Below, piece after piece: positions 40,983 to 50,068 of a DNA stretch of 64,000 nt (positions within the stretch are counted from its first letter, which is position 1; every line of letters begins with the position of its first letter). Source of the DNA: Rhodopseudomonas palustris. GTDB taxonomy: Bacteria > Pseudomonadota > Alphaproteobacteria > Rhizobiales > Xanthobacteraceae. The translations under genes and the position numbers were made by a program. The DNA is taken from positions 3,859,501 through 3,923,500 of the forward strand of contig NZ_CP041387.1 of the NCBI RefSeq assembly GCF_007005445.1, read 5' to 3'. The notes under the pieces are model-generated. The model ran no database searches. It was given only the letters and a program-made list of their open reading frames with translations, and was not told the origin of the DNA.

Positions 40983-41068
40983 GCTCTCCTGCAGGGCGCG
41001 AACGCCCGAACGGGAGCGCCCAAAGGGGCGATGCGCCCCATTCGCCATGGCGGGGACCGGTTTTTCCT

Positions 41069-41103
41069 CATCATCCGGCGTGATCCGCTTGCGCCGGATG
41101 ATG
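41069..41103. repeat. Perfect 12-bp inverted repeat before tRNA-Thr
   Basis: CATCATCCGGCG and CGCCGGATGATG flank an 11-nt loop in the gap between the NTF2-like gene and tRNA-Thr. There is no U tract on the plus strand. It resembles an intergenic palindromic repeat more than a terminator; no second copy was found in the window. Confidence 0.55.
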
Positions 41104-41167
41104 CCCTGTGGCAAGGAACGGCCGCGCCGCGCGGGAGCCCCACTGGCTGATTCCCCGCCCGGTCGAT

Positions 41168-41242
<75 letters not shown>

Positions 41243-41401
41243 GCGATTTTCACAACTCTTCCCCAATTCGACCGAATCTTGCGCTCGGCGCGTGTCTCTG
41301 AAGCCGCTCGTCCTTGATCCCCAGGTGGGGACGCCGGGAGCAGACGCGCCAAGGAACGCGACAGCGAGGCATAGCTTGCGACGACGTGTCGTCTGCGCGC
41401 C

Positions 41402-42568
41402 TCAGTAGGACTTCGCCAGCCCGAGCACTTTCTCGGCGATGAAGCTGAGCGCGAGTTGCGGGCTGACCGGGGCGATGCGCGGGATCATCACCTCGCGCAA
41501 GTAGCGCTCGACGTGATACTCCTTGGCGTAGCCGAAGCCGCCATGGGTCATCACCGCCTGCTCGCAGGCGGTGAAGCCGGCCTCGCCGGCGAGATACTTC
41601 GCCGCATTGGCGGCGGCGCCGCAGGCCATGCCCTGATCGTATTGCCAGGCCGCCGACATCACCATCAGCCAGGCGGCTTCCAGCTCGACCCAGTTCTTGG
41701 CGAGCGGATGCTGGATTCCCTGGTTCTGGCCGATCGGGCGGTTGAACACGATGCGGGTCTTAGCGTAGTCGGCGGCGCGCGACAGCGCCAGCTTGCCGAG
41801 CCCGACCGCTTCGGCGGCGATCAGGATGCGCTCCGGGTTCATGCCTTCGAGGATGTAGTGGAAGCCCTTGCCTTCCTCGCCGATCCGGTCCTCGACCGGG
41901 ATCTCGAAATCCTCGAAGAACAGTTCGTTGGAGTCGACGATCTTGCGACCCATCTTCTCGATCTCGTGGACCTTGATCCTGGTGCGATCGAAATCCGCAT
42001 AGAACAGGCTGAGGCCGTGGGTCGGTGACTTCACCTCTTCGAGCGGCGTGGTGCGCGCCAGCAGCAGGATCTTGTTCGCGACTTGCGCGGTCGAGATCCA
42101 CACCTTCTGACCGTTGACGACGTAGCGGTCGCCTTTCCGCACGGCGCGGGTCTTGAGCTGCGTGGTATTGAGGCCGGTGTTCGGCTCGGTGACTGCGAAG
42201 CAGGCCTTGTCGCGGCCCTCGACCATTGGCGGCAGCATCCGCCGGCGCTGCTCCTCGGTGCCGAACACGACGACCGGATTGAGGCCGAACACGTTGATAT
42301 GCACCGCCGAAGCACCCGACATGCCGGCACCGGATTCCGAGATCGTGCGCATCATGATCGCCGCCTCGGTGATGCCGAGGCCGGAACCGCCATAGGCCTC
42401 CGGCACGCAGATGCCGAGCCAGCCGGCATCTGCCAGCGCTTTGTGGAAGTCGTGCGGGAAGCCGCCCTCGCGATCCTTCCTCAGCCAATAGGCGTCGTCG
42501 AAGCCGGCGCAGACCCTGACGATGGCGTCGCGGATGGCTTCCTGCTGATCGGTGAGAGCGAAGTCCAT
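41402..42568 (-). CDS. Acyl-CoA dehydrogenase
   Basis: A 388-residue flavoprotein of the acyl-CoA dehydrogenase fold, which introduces a 2,3-double bond into an acyl-CoA and passes electrons to ETF. FAVTEPNTGLNTTQLKT and KVWISTAQVANKILLLART are the FAD/substrate motifs, and THGGFGYAKEYHVERYLREV begins the C-terminal helices. The usual catalytic Glu in the IYEGT motif is replaced: the equivalent stretch reads RIAPVSPQL. The base may sit elsewhere, as in isovaleryl-CoA-type enzymes. The start at 42568 gives MDFALTDQQEAIRD. Divergent from the CitE-like gene. Confidence 0.92.
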   Translation of the reverse strand: MDFALTDQQEAIRDAIVRVCAGFDDAYWLRKDREGGFPHDFHKALADAGWLGICVPEAYGGSGLGITEAAIMMRTISESGAGMSGASAVHINVFGLNPVVVFGTEEQRRRMLPPMVEGRDKACFAVTEPNTGLNTTQLKTRAVRKGDRYVVNGQKVWISTAQVANKILLLARTTPLEEVKSPTHGLSLFYADFDRTRIKVHEIEKMGRKIVDSNELFFEDFEIPVEDRIGEEGKGFHYILEGMNPERILIAAEAVGLGKLALSRAADYAKTRIVFNRPIGQNQGIQHPLAKNWVELEAAWLMVMSAAWQYDQGMACGAAANAAKYLAGEAGFTACEQAVMTHGGFGYAKEYHVERYLREVMIPRIAPVSPQLALSFIAEKVLGLAKSY

Positions 42569-42776
42569 GGTGAGGCGATATCCTTGGGTGCCGGCGGAGC
42601 CATTCAGCGAATGCGCGACGACAGATTCCGTCGCACGGAACGGCGTTGCCTGGAGCGGCGCGCCTTCCGCGGGGCGCCATCATTGTTGTTTGTGCGGCAA
42701 AACGTTCCTATAGGTCGAATCCACTGTCAACAATCGCATCCGCAATGCGATGCGCCGGAATCGCGGAGCACGCCCG

Positions 42777-43634
42777 ATGCGTTCGATGTTGTTCGTTCCG
42801 GGCGACAGCCCGCGCAAATTCGACAAGGCCGTACAGGGCGCAGCCGATGCGCTGATCCTCGATCTCGAAGACTCCGTCGTGCCGGAAAAGAAGGACGAAG
42901 CCCGCACGCTGACGCGCACGATGTTGCAGGCCCCGCGCACCGGGCAGCAACTCTACGTTCGCGTCAACGCGCTCGACAGCGGCCGCACTCTCGACGATCT
43001 CGCGGCGGTGATGCCGGCGGCGCCGGACGGCATCGTGCTGCCGAAGTCACGCGGTGGCGAGGATGTGCGCAGATTGGCGCTGTGGCTCGATGCGTTCGAA
43101 GCCGTGGCCGGGCTTGCGGCGGGCACAACCCGCATCGTGGTGGTGGCAACCGAAACCGCCGGCGCGATCTTCGGTCTCGGCAGCTACCAGGATTGCTCGC
43201 CGCGGCTCGAGGGGCTGATGTGGGGCGCGGAAGATCTCGCCGCCTCGCTCGGCGCCAGCCAGAACCGCAGCGGCGGCGAATTGCACTCGCCCTACCGATT
43301 GGCGCGCGATCTGTGCCTGATGGGCGCTGCAGCGGCGGGCGTCACCGCGATCGACGCGGTGTACACCGACATCGACGACCTCGCCGGGCTGGAGCAGGAG
43401 ACACGCGCCGCGCGGCGCGACGGTTTCGGCGCCAAGGCGCTGATCCACCCCAAGCAGGTCGAGATCGTCAACGCCGCGTTTGCGCCGACCGCAGAGGAGC
43501 GCGCGTGGGCCGAAAAAGTTGTCGCCGCGTTCGCGGCCAATCGCGATGCCGGCACGCTGCGGCTCGACGGCCGCATGATCGACCGACCGCATCTGCGCGC
43601 GGCCGAGAACATCCTCGGCCGGCTGCCTCACTGA
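42777..43634 (+). CDS. HpcH/HpaI aldolase family, CitE-like lyase
   Basis: A 285-residue TIM-barrel lyase of the CitE-like (malyl/citramalyl-CoA lyase related) family. MRSMLFVPGDSPRKFDKA and LILDLEDSVVPEKKDEAR are signature blocks. VVVATETAGAIFGLG contains the metal-binding Glu, and MWGAEDLAASLGA the metal-binding Glu/Asp pair. AKALIHPKQVEIVN is the family's C-terminal motif. It probably cleaves or condenses a 3-hydroxyacyl-CoA such as citramalyl-CoA. ATG at 42777 is preferred (CGGAG upstream). It is divergent from the acyl-CoA dehydrogenase, which suggests a shared pathway. Confidence 0.88.
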   Translation: MRSMLFVPGDSPRKFDKAVQGAADALILDLEDSVVPEKKDEARTLTRTMLQAPRTGQQLYVRVNALDSGRTLDDLAAVMPAAPDGIVLPKSRGGEDVRRLALWLDAFEAVAGLAAGTTRIVVVATETAGAIFGLGSYQDCSPRLEGLMWGAEDLAASLGASQNRSGGELHSPYRLARDLCLMGAAAAGVTAIDAVYTDIDDLAGLEQETRAARRDGFGAKALIHPKQVEIVNAAFAPTAEERAWAEKVVAAFAANRDAGTLRLDGRMIDRPHLRAAENILGRLPH

Positions 43635-43649
43635 TGCCCGCGACGACGC

Positions 43650-44714
43650 TCAGCGATCGAACACCGTGTTGCGCTGGGCGTTCACCAGGATGAACGTCGT
43701 CCGCTTCGGGATTTCCTTCAGGTTCTCGGCGCCGATGTAAGTCATCGCCGAGCGCAGGCCGCCGGCGATCTTCTCCACCGTGGCGCGCACCTCGCCGCGA
43801 TACGGCACCTCGACGGTCTTGCCTTCCGCCGCGCGATAATCGGCGACGCCGCCGTGATATTTGTTCATCGCGGTCTCCGACGACATGCCGTAGAACACCA
43901 TGCTGGTGGGCACCTGCCGGCCATCCTGTTCGACGCATCTCAGTTCGCCGCCGCACTCGTCGTGCCCGGCCAGCATGCCGCCGAGCATCACGAAGTCGGC
44001 GCCACCGCCATACGCCTTGGCGAGATCGCCGGGGACGACACAGCCGCCGTCCGAGCAGACGTGGCCTTTCAGCCCGTGGGCGGCATCGGCGCATTCGATC
44101 ACGGCGGAGAGCTGCGGATAGCCGACGCCGGTGAGATCGCGCGTGGTACACACCGAGCCGGAGCCAATGCCGACGCGGACGATGTCGGCGCCGGCGATCA
44201 CCAGCGCCTCGGTCATCTCGGCGGTGACTACCGTGCCGGCCATGATGATCGCGTCCGGATTCTCCTCGCGCAGCTTGGCCACCGCGCGCACGAACGCCTC
44301 GGTGTAGCCGTTGGCAACGTCGATGTTCAGCATCGGCACCTTCACTTTGGCCTTCACGGCGGCGAGCCGCTCCCAATCGGCCGCGCCGGTGCCGACAGTG
44401 ACGAACACGTTGGCGTCCTCGTCGCTCGACAGATACTCGGCCAACCGATCCGGATCATGGAACTTGTGCAGGGCGACCAGCGCGCCGAACGGCTTGAAGG
44501 CGCGCGCCATCTCCAACGTGCCGATGGTATCCATGTTGGAGGCGATCAGCGGAAACCCGGTCCAGGCGCGGCTGGAATGGCGAAAACGCAAGCTGCGGGT
44601 GATGTTGGCCTCGAACCGCGACGACAGCACCGAGCGTTTGGGCCGGATCAGCACGTCGCGAAAGTCGAGCTTCGGGTTCAAATCGATGTGCACGCGCGCC
44701 ACTCCCGGTTTCAT
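43650..44714 (-). CDS. guaC: GMP reductase
   Basis: A 354-residue IMPDH/GMPR-family barrel that reduces GMP to IMP with [24 protein letters not shown] is the N-terminal block. The catalytic Cys lies in [20 protein letters not shown], followed by [20 protein letters not shown] and [25 protein letters not shown]. The absence of CBS domains and the GMP-reductase-specific TTR motif separate it from IMP dehydrogenase. It allows guanine nucleotides to be recycled to adenine nucleotides. It converges with the CitE-like gene, 15 bp apart, and is divergent from the PanE-like gene. Confidence 0.95.
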   Translation of the reverse strand: MKPGVARVHIDLNPKLDFRDVLIRPKRSVLSSRFEANITRSLRFRHSSRAWTGFPLIASNMDTIGTLEMARAFKPFGALVALHKFHDPDRLAEYLSSDEDANVFVTVGTGAADWERLAAVKAKVKVPMLNIDVANGYTEAFVRAVAKLREENPDAIIMAGTVVTAEMTEALVIAGADIVRVGIGSGSVCTTRDLTGVGYPQLSAVIECADAAHGLKGHVCSDGGCVVPGDLAKAYGGGADFVMLGGMLAGHDECGGELRCVEQDGRQVPTSMVFYGMSSETAMNKYHGGVADYRAAEGKTVEVPYRGEVRATVEKIAGGLRSAMTYIGAENLKEIPKRTTFILVNAQRNTVFDR

Positions 44715-44780
44715 CGGCCGAACGTCGACCTTAGAAAGGAATCATTGCGCATTGGTTGGCGCACGGGAAGGGAGAACGGA

Positions 44781-45686
44781 ATGCAAGTGGCAGTGATGGG
44801 GGCCGGCGCGGTCGGGTGCTATTTCGGCGGATTGCTGTCGCTGGCCGGCCACGACGTGACGCTGATCGGACGACAAAGCCATGTCGATGCGATCGAGGCC
44901 AACGGCCTGCTGCTCGACACCAAGGACGGCATCCAGCCCATCCCGGTGCGCGCCGTCACCGAACCCGGCACCATCGCCCCGCCCGATCTGGTGCTGTTCT
45001 GCGTCAAGTCGGCCGACACCGAGAGCGCGGGCCGCGCGCTGCAGCCTCGCCTGAAGCCGGACAGCGTGATCCTCAGTCTGCAGAACGGCGTCGACAACGC
45101 GACCCGGCTGCAAGCAGCGATCGGTCATCCGGTGATCGCCTCGGTGGTCTATGTCGGCACAGAGATGGCCGGCCCCGGCCATGTGCGGCATCACGGTCGT
45201 GGTGACCTGCTGATCGGCGCCTCGGCGCAGAGCGAGGCGATCGCTGCGATGCTGACGGCGGCGAAGATTCCCACCACGGTCGCAGCCGACATCGATCAGG
45301 CGCTGTGGTCGAAGCTGATTTTGAACTGCGCCTACAATGCGCTGTCGGCAATCGCCGACCTGCCCTACGGTCCGCTGCTTGCGGTCGACGGCGCCCGGGA
45401 GGTCGTGATCAATGTCGTCAACGAGTGCATTGCCGTCGCACATGCAGGCGGCGTCAGCATTCCCGACGACGTCATGACCAGGACGCTGGCGCTGCCGGCA
45501 GCAATGCCGAGTCAGAAATCGTCGACCGCGCAGGATCTGACACGCGGAAAGCCGAGCGAGATTGATTTTCTCAACGGCACCGTGGCGCGGCTCGGCGCCG
45601 CGCGCGGCGTGCCGACCCCGACCAATCTGGCGCTGACGGTGATGGTCAAGCTGATCGAAACCAGCCGCGGCACCGCCTCGCACTGA
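44781..45686 (+). CDS. Ketopantoate reductase (PanE/ApbA family)
   Basis: A 301-residue NADPH-dependent reductase of the PanE/ApbA family. The nucleotide loop VMGAGAVGCYFGGLLSLAGH starts the protein. Lys in LVLFCVKSADTE and SLQNGVDNATRL are typical, with ALWSKLILNCAYNALSAIAD (catalytic Lys/Asn) and KPSEIDFLNGTV completing the active-site set. In pantothenate synthesis it makes pantoate; many genomes have several paralogues acting on other 2-keto acids, so panE itself is not asserted. GGGAG is upstream of the ATG at 44781. Confidence 0.9.
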   Translation: MQVAVMGAGAVGCYFGGLLSLAGHDVTLIGRQSHVDAIEANGLLLDTKDGIQPIPVRAVTEPGTIAPPDLVLFCVKSADTESAGRALQPRLKPDSVILSLQNGVDNATRLQAAIGHPVIASVVYVGTEMAGPGHVRHHGRGDLLIGASAQSEAIAAMLTAAKIPTTVAADIDQALWSKLILNCAYNALSAIADLPYGPLLAVDGAREVVINVVNECIAVAHAGGVSIPDDVMTRTLALPAAMPSQKSSTAQDLTRGKPSEIDFLNGTVARLGAARGVPTPTNLALTVMVKLIETSRGTASH

Positions 45687-46439
45687 TCAAGGCGTCGTCT
45701 TGATCCGGCAGTTGTAGGCCTTGCGGAAGCCGGCGGCGCGCGCGTCGTCCTCCGAGCAGAACCAGCGGTTCGGTTTGGTCAGGCTGGCGTAGCTCGGACA
45801 ACCGCGGATCTGATACAGGCCGACATTACCGGTGATGCGGGCTCGTCTGGCGATCTTGCCCTTGATGGTGCAGCCCGGCAGCATCGCCGGGGTATCAGGA
45901 AACATCGCGTCGATCAGCGCGGCGCGCTTGTCCTCACGACAAGCGGCGCCGCGCAGCGCGGCGTCCCTGTTCCAGCGCCTGAAGTCGTTCGGCGCCACGA
46001 AGCAGCCCTGCCACAATCCCTTGTGCTCATCCCTCGCTTTGGCCTCGTCGCCGGCGAAACGATCCTTGCCGCCGGTGACGGCGTTCAGTGCAAAGCCGTC
46101 CTGCACCATGCGGCGGCTGAGACTGTCGGTCTCACCGGCGATCGCGCATGTGCCGAGACGTCTTCCCTTGAACACGGGGTCGGGTCCCAGATCGCGACAA
46201 GCGACGCTGCGGCCCCCGATCAGCTTGACCAGCGCATCGCGGGCCTCGATCCCGCAGGCCGACGGATCGGCGAACTGGTTGACACAGCGCTGATCGAGCT
46301 CCGGCGCATCGATCCCCTCCAGCCGGAACACCTTGTCGCCGAGCTGCACCGTATCGCCGTCCTTCACCACCGCATCGGCGGCGACCGCCGGCGACGTCAT
46401 CATCGCCAGCCCCAGCACCATCACGATCAGTCGACGCAT
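45687..46439 (-). CDS. Exported staphylococcal-nuclease-like protein
   Basis: A 250-residue protein with a signal peptide (LIVMVLGLAMMTSPAVAADA) and an SNase-like domain. DGDTVQLGDKVFRLEGIDAPELDQ carries the equivalents of catalytic Arg35 and Glu43, and VFKGRRLGTCAIAG that of Arg87. The C-terminal region has YNCRIKTTP and paired cysteines (GCPSYASL, WFCSEDDARAAGFRKAYNC), a disulphide-linked tail common in alphaproteobacterial versions with a DNA-uptake-type motif. It likely degrades nucleic acid in the periplasm or medium. It converges with the PanE-like gene with no gap. Confidence 0.87.
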   Translation of the reverse strand: MRRLIVMVLGLAMMTSPAVAADAVVKDGDTVQLGDKVFRLEGIDAPELDQRCVNQFADPSACGIEARDALVKLIGGRSVACRDLGPDPVFKGRRLGTCAIAGETDSLSRRMVQDGFALNAVTGGKDRFAGDEAKARDEHKGLWQGCFVAPNDFRRWNRDAALRGAACREDKRAALIDAMFPDTPAMLPGCTIKGKIARRARITGNVGLYQIRGCPSYASLTKPNRWFCSEDDARAAGFRKAYNCRIKTTP

Positions 46440-46566
46440 TCTCAAATCCTCGTCCCGCCTGGCGGCCACTCCGGCCATTCACAGTCATACCAGCCGTGCG
46501 CCGAAATGGTAGTCGCCCAACGCCGGAGCGCTTTGCGAGCGCGCGGGCACTTGCTAGAACCGCTTC

Positions 46567-47478
46567 ATGTCCGATCCAGCGATCCACGGTCCGGCGATGT
46601 CGTTCGACGACAAGGCGCGGATGATTCAGAACCGTCGTTCGATCCACGGCGCCATCATCGGCTTGCAGCTCGACCGCTATGCGCCGGCGGAGGCGTGGAG
46701 CAGCCTGCCGTATCACCCGGTATTCGTCGGCGACGTCTCGACCGGGGTCATCCACGGCGGCGTCGTCACCGCGATGCTCGACGAAAGCTGCGGCATGGCG
46801 GTGCAGCTCGCACTGCCCGGGACAGCCGCGATCGCCACGCTCGATCTGCGGATCGATTACTTGCGGCCGGCGACGCCCGGACAAGAGATGCGCGCCCACG
46901 CCCATTGCTATCACATCACGCGCTCGATCGCGTTCGTTCGCGCCACCGCCTATCAGGACGCCGAGGACGTCCCGATCGCCACCGCCACCGCGATGTTCAT
47001 GATCGGCGCCAACCGCACCGACATGCTACGGCAGACGCCGAAGGTGACGATGGACTCCCCACCGGAGCTGGTGGCGCCGGACGATCCCGACGGGCCGCTG
47101 GCGATCAGCCCGTATCCGCGCTTCCTCGGCATCCGGGTCGACGACGACGCGCGGGCGATGATGCCCTACAATCCGAAGCTGGTCGGCAATCCCATCCTCC
47201 CGGCGCTTCACGGCGGCGTGATCGGTGCATTCCTCGAGACGGCGGCGATCGTCAGCGTTCGGCGCGAGATGGGCCTCGCCGCCGCGCCGAAGCCGATCGG
47301 TCTGACGGTGAACTACTTGCGCTCCGGCCGGCCGCTCGACACCTTCGCCAAGGTCTCGATCGTCAAGCAGGGCCGCCGCGTGGTGGCGTTCGAAGCACAG
47401 GCCTATCAGCGCGATCCTGCCGAGCCGATCGCATCGTGCTACGGCCATTTCAAACTGCGCTCCGGCGTGGCCGAGTAG
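46567..47478 (+). CDS. Double-hotdog thioesterase-like protein
   Basis: A 303-residue protein made of two hotdog domains in tandem. Each carries a PaaI-type catalytic motif: VIHGGVVTAMLDESCGMAVQ around residue 65 and ALHGGVIGAFLETAAIVSVR around residue 220. Each is followed by a strand such as LDLRIDYLRP or LTVNYLRSGRP. Tandem hotdogs fold as an internal dimer and hydrolyse acyl-CoA esters. The intact HGG motifs in both halves suggest both are active. No pathway partner is adjacent. Confidence 0.85.
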   Translation: MSDPAIHGPAMSFDDKARMIQNRRSIHGAIIGLQLDRYAPAEAWSSLPYHPVFVGDVSTGVIHGGVVTAMLDESCGMAVQLALPGTAAIATLDLRIDYLRPATPGQEMRAHAHCYHITRSIAFVRATAYQDAEDVPIATATAMFMIGANRTDMLRQTPKVTMDSPPELVAPDDPDGPLAISPYPRFLGIRVDDDARAMMPYNPKLVGNPILPALHGGVIGAFLETAAIVSVRREMGLAAAPKPIGLTVNYLRSGRPLDTFAKVSIVKQGRRVVAFEAQAYQRDPAEPIASCYGHFKLRSGVAE

Positions 47479-47668
47479 ATCCCGCACTCGGCCTGCAACA
47501 ATCACCGCCGACACCAGGGCAACGGAGCCGCGATTAAGCGGCGATTCACCACGCTTCGCCCGGCGGAACCGGTTTCACCCCGGATTCAGCATTGCAGGAA
47601 TAGGTATCGCGCTGTCGCAACGGGCACTGGCCTCTCGCGGCACATTGCTGCGAGATCGACACCCTCCG

Positions 47669-48871
47669 ATGACCGCGAACAGCAAGATCGCGAACGCCGT
47701 CTACATCGAATTCGTTCGGTTGCTGTACACCGCGCGCTGGCCGATCGTGGTGGTCGGCTGCGCGACGCTGAGCACGGGCCTCGCCGTCGCCTGGCAGACC
47801 CGCGACGCGGTGATGGCGGTGATCGGCGTCACCGGCATGGCGGTGACGCTCGGCCGGCTGGCGCTGTGCTTCGCGTTCGACCGTGCCGTGGCGCGGCGTT
47901 CGCTCGATGTCGCGACGGCGAAGTTGTGGGAGCGCCGGCTCGCCATCGGCGTGATCTCGACCGGGGTCTGCGTCGGCGCCTTCGCGACGCGCTGCTTCCT
48001 ATTGCCCGACCTCGCCGCGCACATGATCGCCGGGGGCCTGGTGTTCGGCTATTGCGCCGGCACCACCACGCGGTTTTCGATCCGGCCCTGGATCGTGCAG
48101 ACTTCGCTGGTGGTGTCGGTGACGCCGGCGATCGCAGCGGCGCTGTGGAATTTCGACCTGATGCACGGCGCGCAGGCGCTGCTGTTCCTGCTGTTCGCAT
48201 TCGGCGGTCTCGAACTGATCGACTACATTCACGCCACCACCGCCGAGCAACTGACGCTGCGCGCCGAAGCGACGCGGCTCGCCCGAGCAGATGCGCTGAC
48301 CAACCTGCCGAACCGGCGGCATCTGGTCGAACATTTCGACGAGCTCGCCCGGCGGCTCGCGCGCCACGGCGAGGGCTTTGCGGTGATCAGCCTCGATCTG
48401 GATTTCTTCAAGGAGGCGAACGACCGGTTCGGCCACGCCGCCGGTGATGAGATCCTGCGCATCGTCGCCGGGCGGATGACCGAACTGCTCGCCGACAACG
48501 ATCTCGCGGCGCGGATCGGCGGTGACGAATTCGTCGTGGTCCGGGCCAACGTCTCGGATCCGGCGGACGCCGATCGGCTCGGCCGGCGGATCGTCGCGTC
48601 GCTGTCGGAGCCCTATGCGGTCGCCGGCGAGGCGGTGATGCTCGGCGCCAGCTTCGGCAGCGCGCTGGCACCGACCGACGGCTTCACGCTCGACGAATTG
48701 CTGCGCAGGGCCGACGAGGCCCTGTATGCGGTGAAGCGCAACCGGCCGAGCCGAGTTCGCGAGGTCACCTCCTGCACCGATGATGCGCCGCTGGCGCCGG
48801 AGATCGGCACCATGCCCGAGCATGACCAAACCGTCCCGGCGATAGGACAGACCAGCGCCGACGTCGCCTGA
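47669..48871 (+). CDS. Membrane diguanylate cyclase (GGDEF)
   Basis: A 400-residue protein with about six transmembrane helices in residues 25-190 and a C-terminal GGDEF domain. The catalytic loop is intact: RIGGDEFVVV, preceded by DALTNLPNRRHLVEHF and DLDFFKEANDRFGHAAGDE. It should make c-di-GMP at the membrane. The RxxD inhibitory site is not visible just upstream of the loop, so product feedback may be absent. The membrane part resembles no named sensor domain. It converges with ackA, with adjoining stop codons. Confidence 0.92.
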   Translation: MTANSKIANAVYIEFVRLLYTARWPIVVVGCATLSTGLAVAWQTRDAVMAVIGVTGMAVTLGRLALCFAFDRAVARRSLDVATAKLWERRLAIGVISTGVCVGAFATRCFLLPDLAAHMIAGGLVFGYCAGTTTRFSIRPWIVQTSLVVSVTPAIAAALWNFDLMHGAQALLFLLFAFGGLELIDYIHATTAEQLTLRAEATRLARADALTNLPNRRHLVEHFDELARRLARHGEGFAVISLDLDFFKEANDRFGHAAGDEILRIVAGRMTELLADNDLAARIGGDEFVVVRANVSDPADADRLGRRIVASLSEPYAVAGEAVMLGASFGSALAPTDGFTLDELLRRADEALYAVKRNRPSRVREVTSCTDDAPLAPEIGTMPEHDQTVPAIGQTSADVA

Positions 48872-50068
48872 TCAGCGCCCGCCGTCGGCGAGCCGCCAGA
48901 CGTGGCGGGCGATCATCAGATCCTCATCAGTCGGGATCACCCAGACCGACACCTTGCTGCCGGGCATGCTGATTCGCCCGGCGCCGGACAGGTTCGCATT
49001 GGCCTCGTCATCGAGCGCGACGCCGAGCCACACCGCCTGGGCACACACCCGGCGGCGGATTTCCGCGGCGTGCTCGCCGATACCGCCGGTGAACACGAGC
49101 GCGTCGAGCCCGCCGAGCGCAGCCGCCAGCGAACCCAGCTCGCGTGCGACCCGATACACAAACAGCTCGATCGCCTCGCACGCTCTGGGATCGTCACTCG
49201 CCAGCAACGTCCGCATGTCGTCGCTGATACCGGAAACGCCGAGCAGGCCGGACTTTCGATACAGCAGGTCTTCGACCTCACGCGGCGTCATGCCTTTCTC
49301 GTCGAGCAGATACAGCACCACGCCGGGATCGAGTTCGCCGCAGCGGCTACCCATCATCAGGCCGTCGAGCGCGGTGAAGCCCATGGTGGTGGCGATGCTT
49401 CGGCAGCGCTGCATCGCGCACATGCTGGCGCCGGCGCCGAGATGCGCGACCACCACCCGGCCGTCCGCGACGGCCTGTCCGGCGACGTCCGGAAGCCGGC
49501 CGGCGACATATTCATAGGACAGTCCGTGAAAACCGTAGCGCCGCACGCCCTGCTCGGTCAGGCAGCGCGGCAGCGCGAAGGCGGTGGCAAGCTCCGGCAG
49601 CGGATGGTGAAAAGCGGTATCGAAACAGGCGACCTGCGACAGGTTCGGATGCAGCTTCGCCAGCGCCTCCATCGCCGCGACGTTGTGCGGCTGATGCAGC
49701 GGCGCCAGCATATCGAAGCCGCGGAGCTGGGCGATCACCGCCGGATCGACCTCGACCGGCCCGTCGAACAGCGCCCCGCCATGGACCACGCGATGGCCGA
49801 CCGCCGCCAACCGCTGCTCCGGGAACGTGGACCCGATCCAGTCCAGCAGCACCGCCATCGCATCGTCATGGCTGGAGCCCTCGGGCAGATAGGCGTCGTG
49901 CCTGGTGGTCCCGTCGCTGTTCACCACCTTGAAATGCGGGCGATGGCCCAGGCTGCCAATGCCGCCCTCACAGATCAGGCACTCGGCGGTCGGTTCGGCA
50001 TGAGCGTCGTACAACGCGAATTTGACGCTCGAAGAGCCGGCGTTCAGGATCAGCAGGGCATCGCTCAC
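48872..50068 (-). CDS. ackA: Acetate kinase
   Basis: A 398-residue acetate/propionate kinase that interconverts acetyl phosphate plus ADP and acetate plus ATP. LLILNAGSSSVKFALYD is the N-terminal ASKHA phosphate motif, followed by VGHRVVHGG, ACFDTAFHH, YGFHGLSYEYVAGRL, VAHLGAGASMCAM and DALVFTGGIGEHAAEIRRRV. The gene is the last of the unit ppk2-fabI-pta-ackA, and its start overlaps the pta stop by 4 nt. Together with the phosphotransacylase it can make ATP from acyl-CoA, a substrate-level route useful when respiration is limited. Confidence 0.96.
   Translation of the reverse strand: MSDALLILNAGSSSVKFALYDAHAEPTAECLICEGGIGSLGHRPHFKVVNSDGTTRHDAYLPEGSSHDDAMAVLLDWIGSTFPEQRLAAVGHRVVHGGALFDGPVEVDPAVIAQLRGFDMLAPLHQPHNVAAMEALAKLHPNLSQVACFDTAFHHPLPELATAFALPRCLTEQGVRRYGFHGLSYEYVAGRLPDVAGQAVADGRVVVAHLGAGASMCAMQRCRSIATTMGFTALDGLMMGSRCGELDPGVVLYLLDEKGMTPREVEDLLYRKSGLLGVSGISDDMRTLLASDDPRACEAIELFVYRVARELGSLAAALGGLDALVFTGGIGEHAAEIRRRVCAQAVWLGVALDDEANANLSGAGRISMPGSKVSVWVIPTDEDLMIARHVWRLADGGR

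Noticed and set aside
41380..41393. GACGAC-GT-GTCGTC palindrome after the acyl-CoA dehydrogenase
   Set aside because: Short, GC-rich and without a U tract or second copy; likely chance in this composition.
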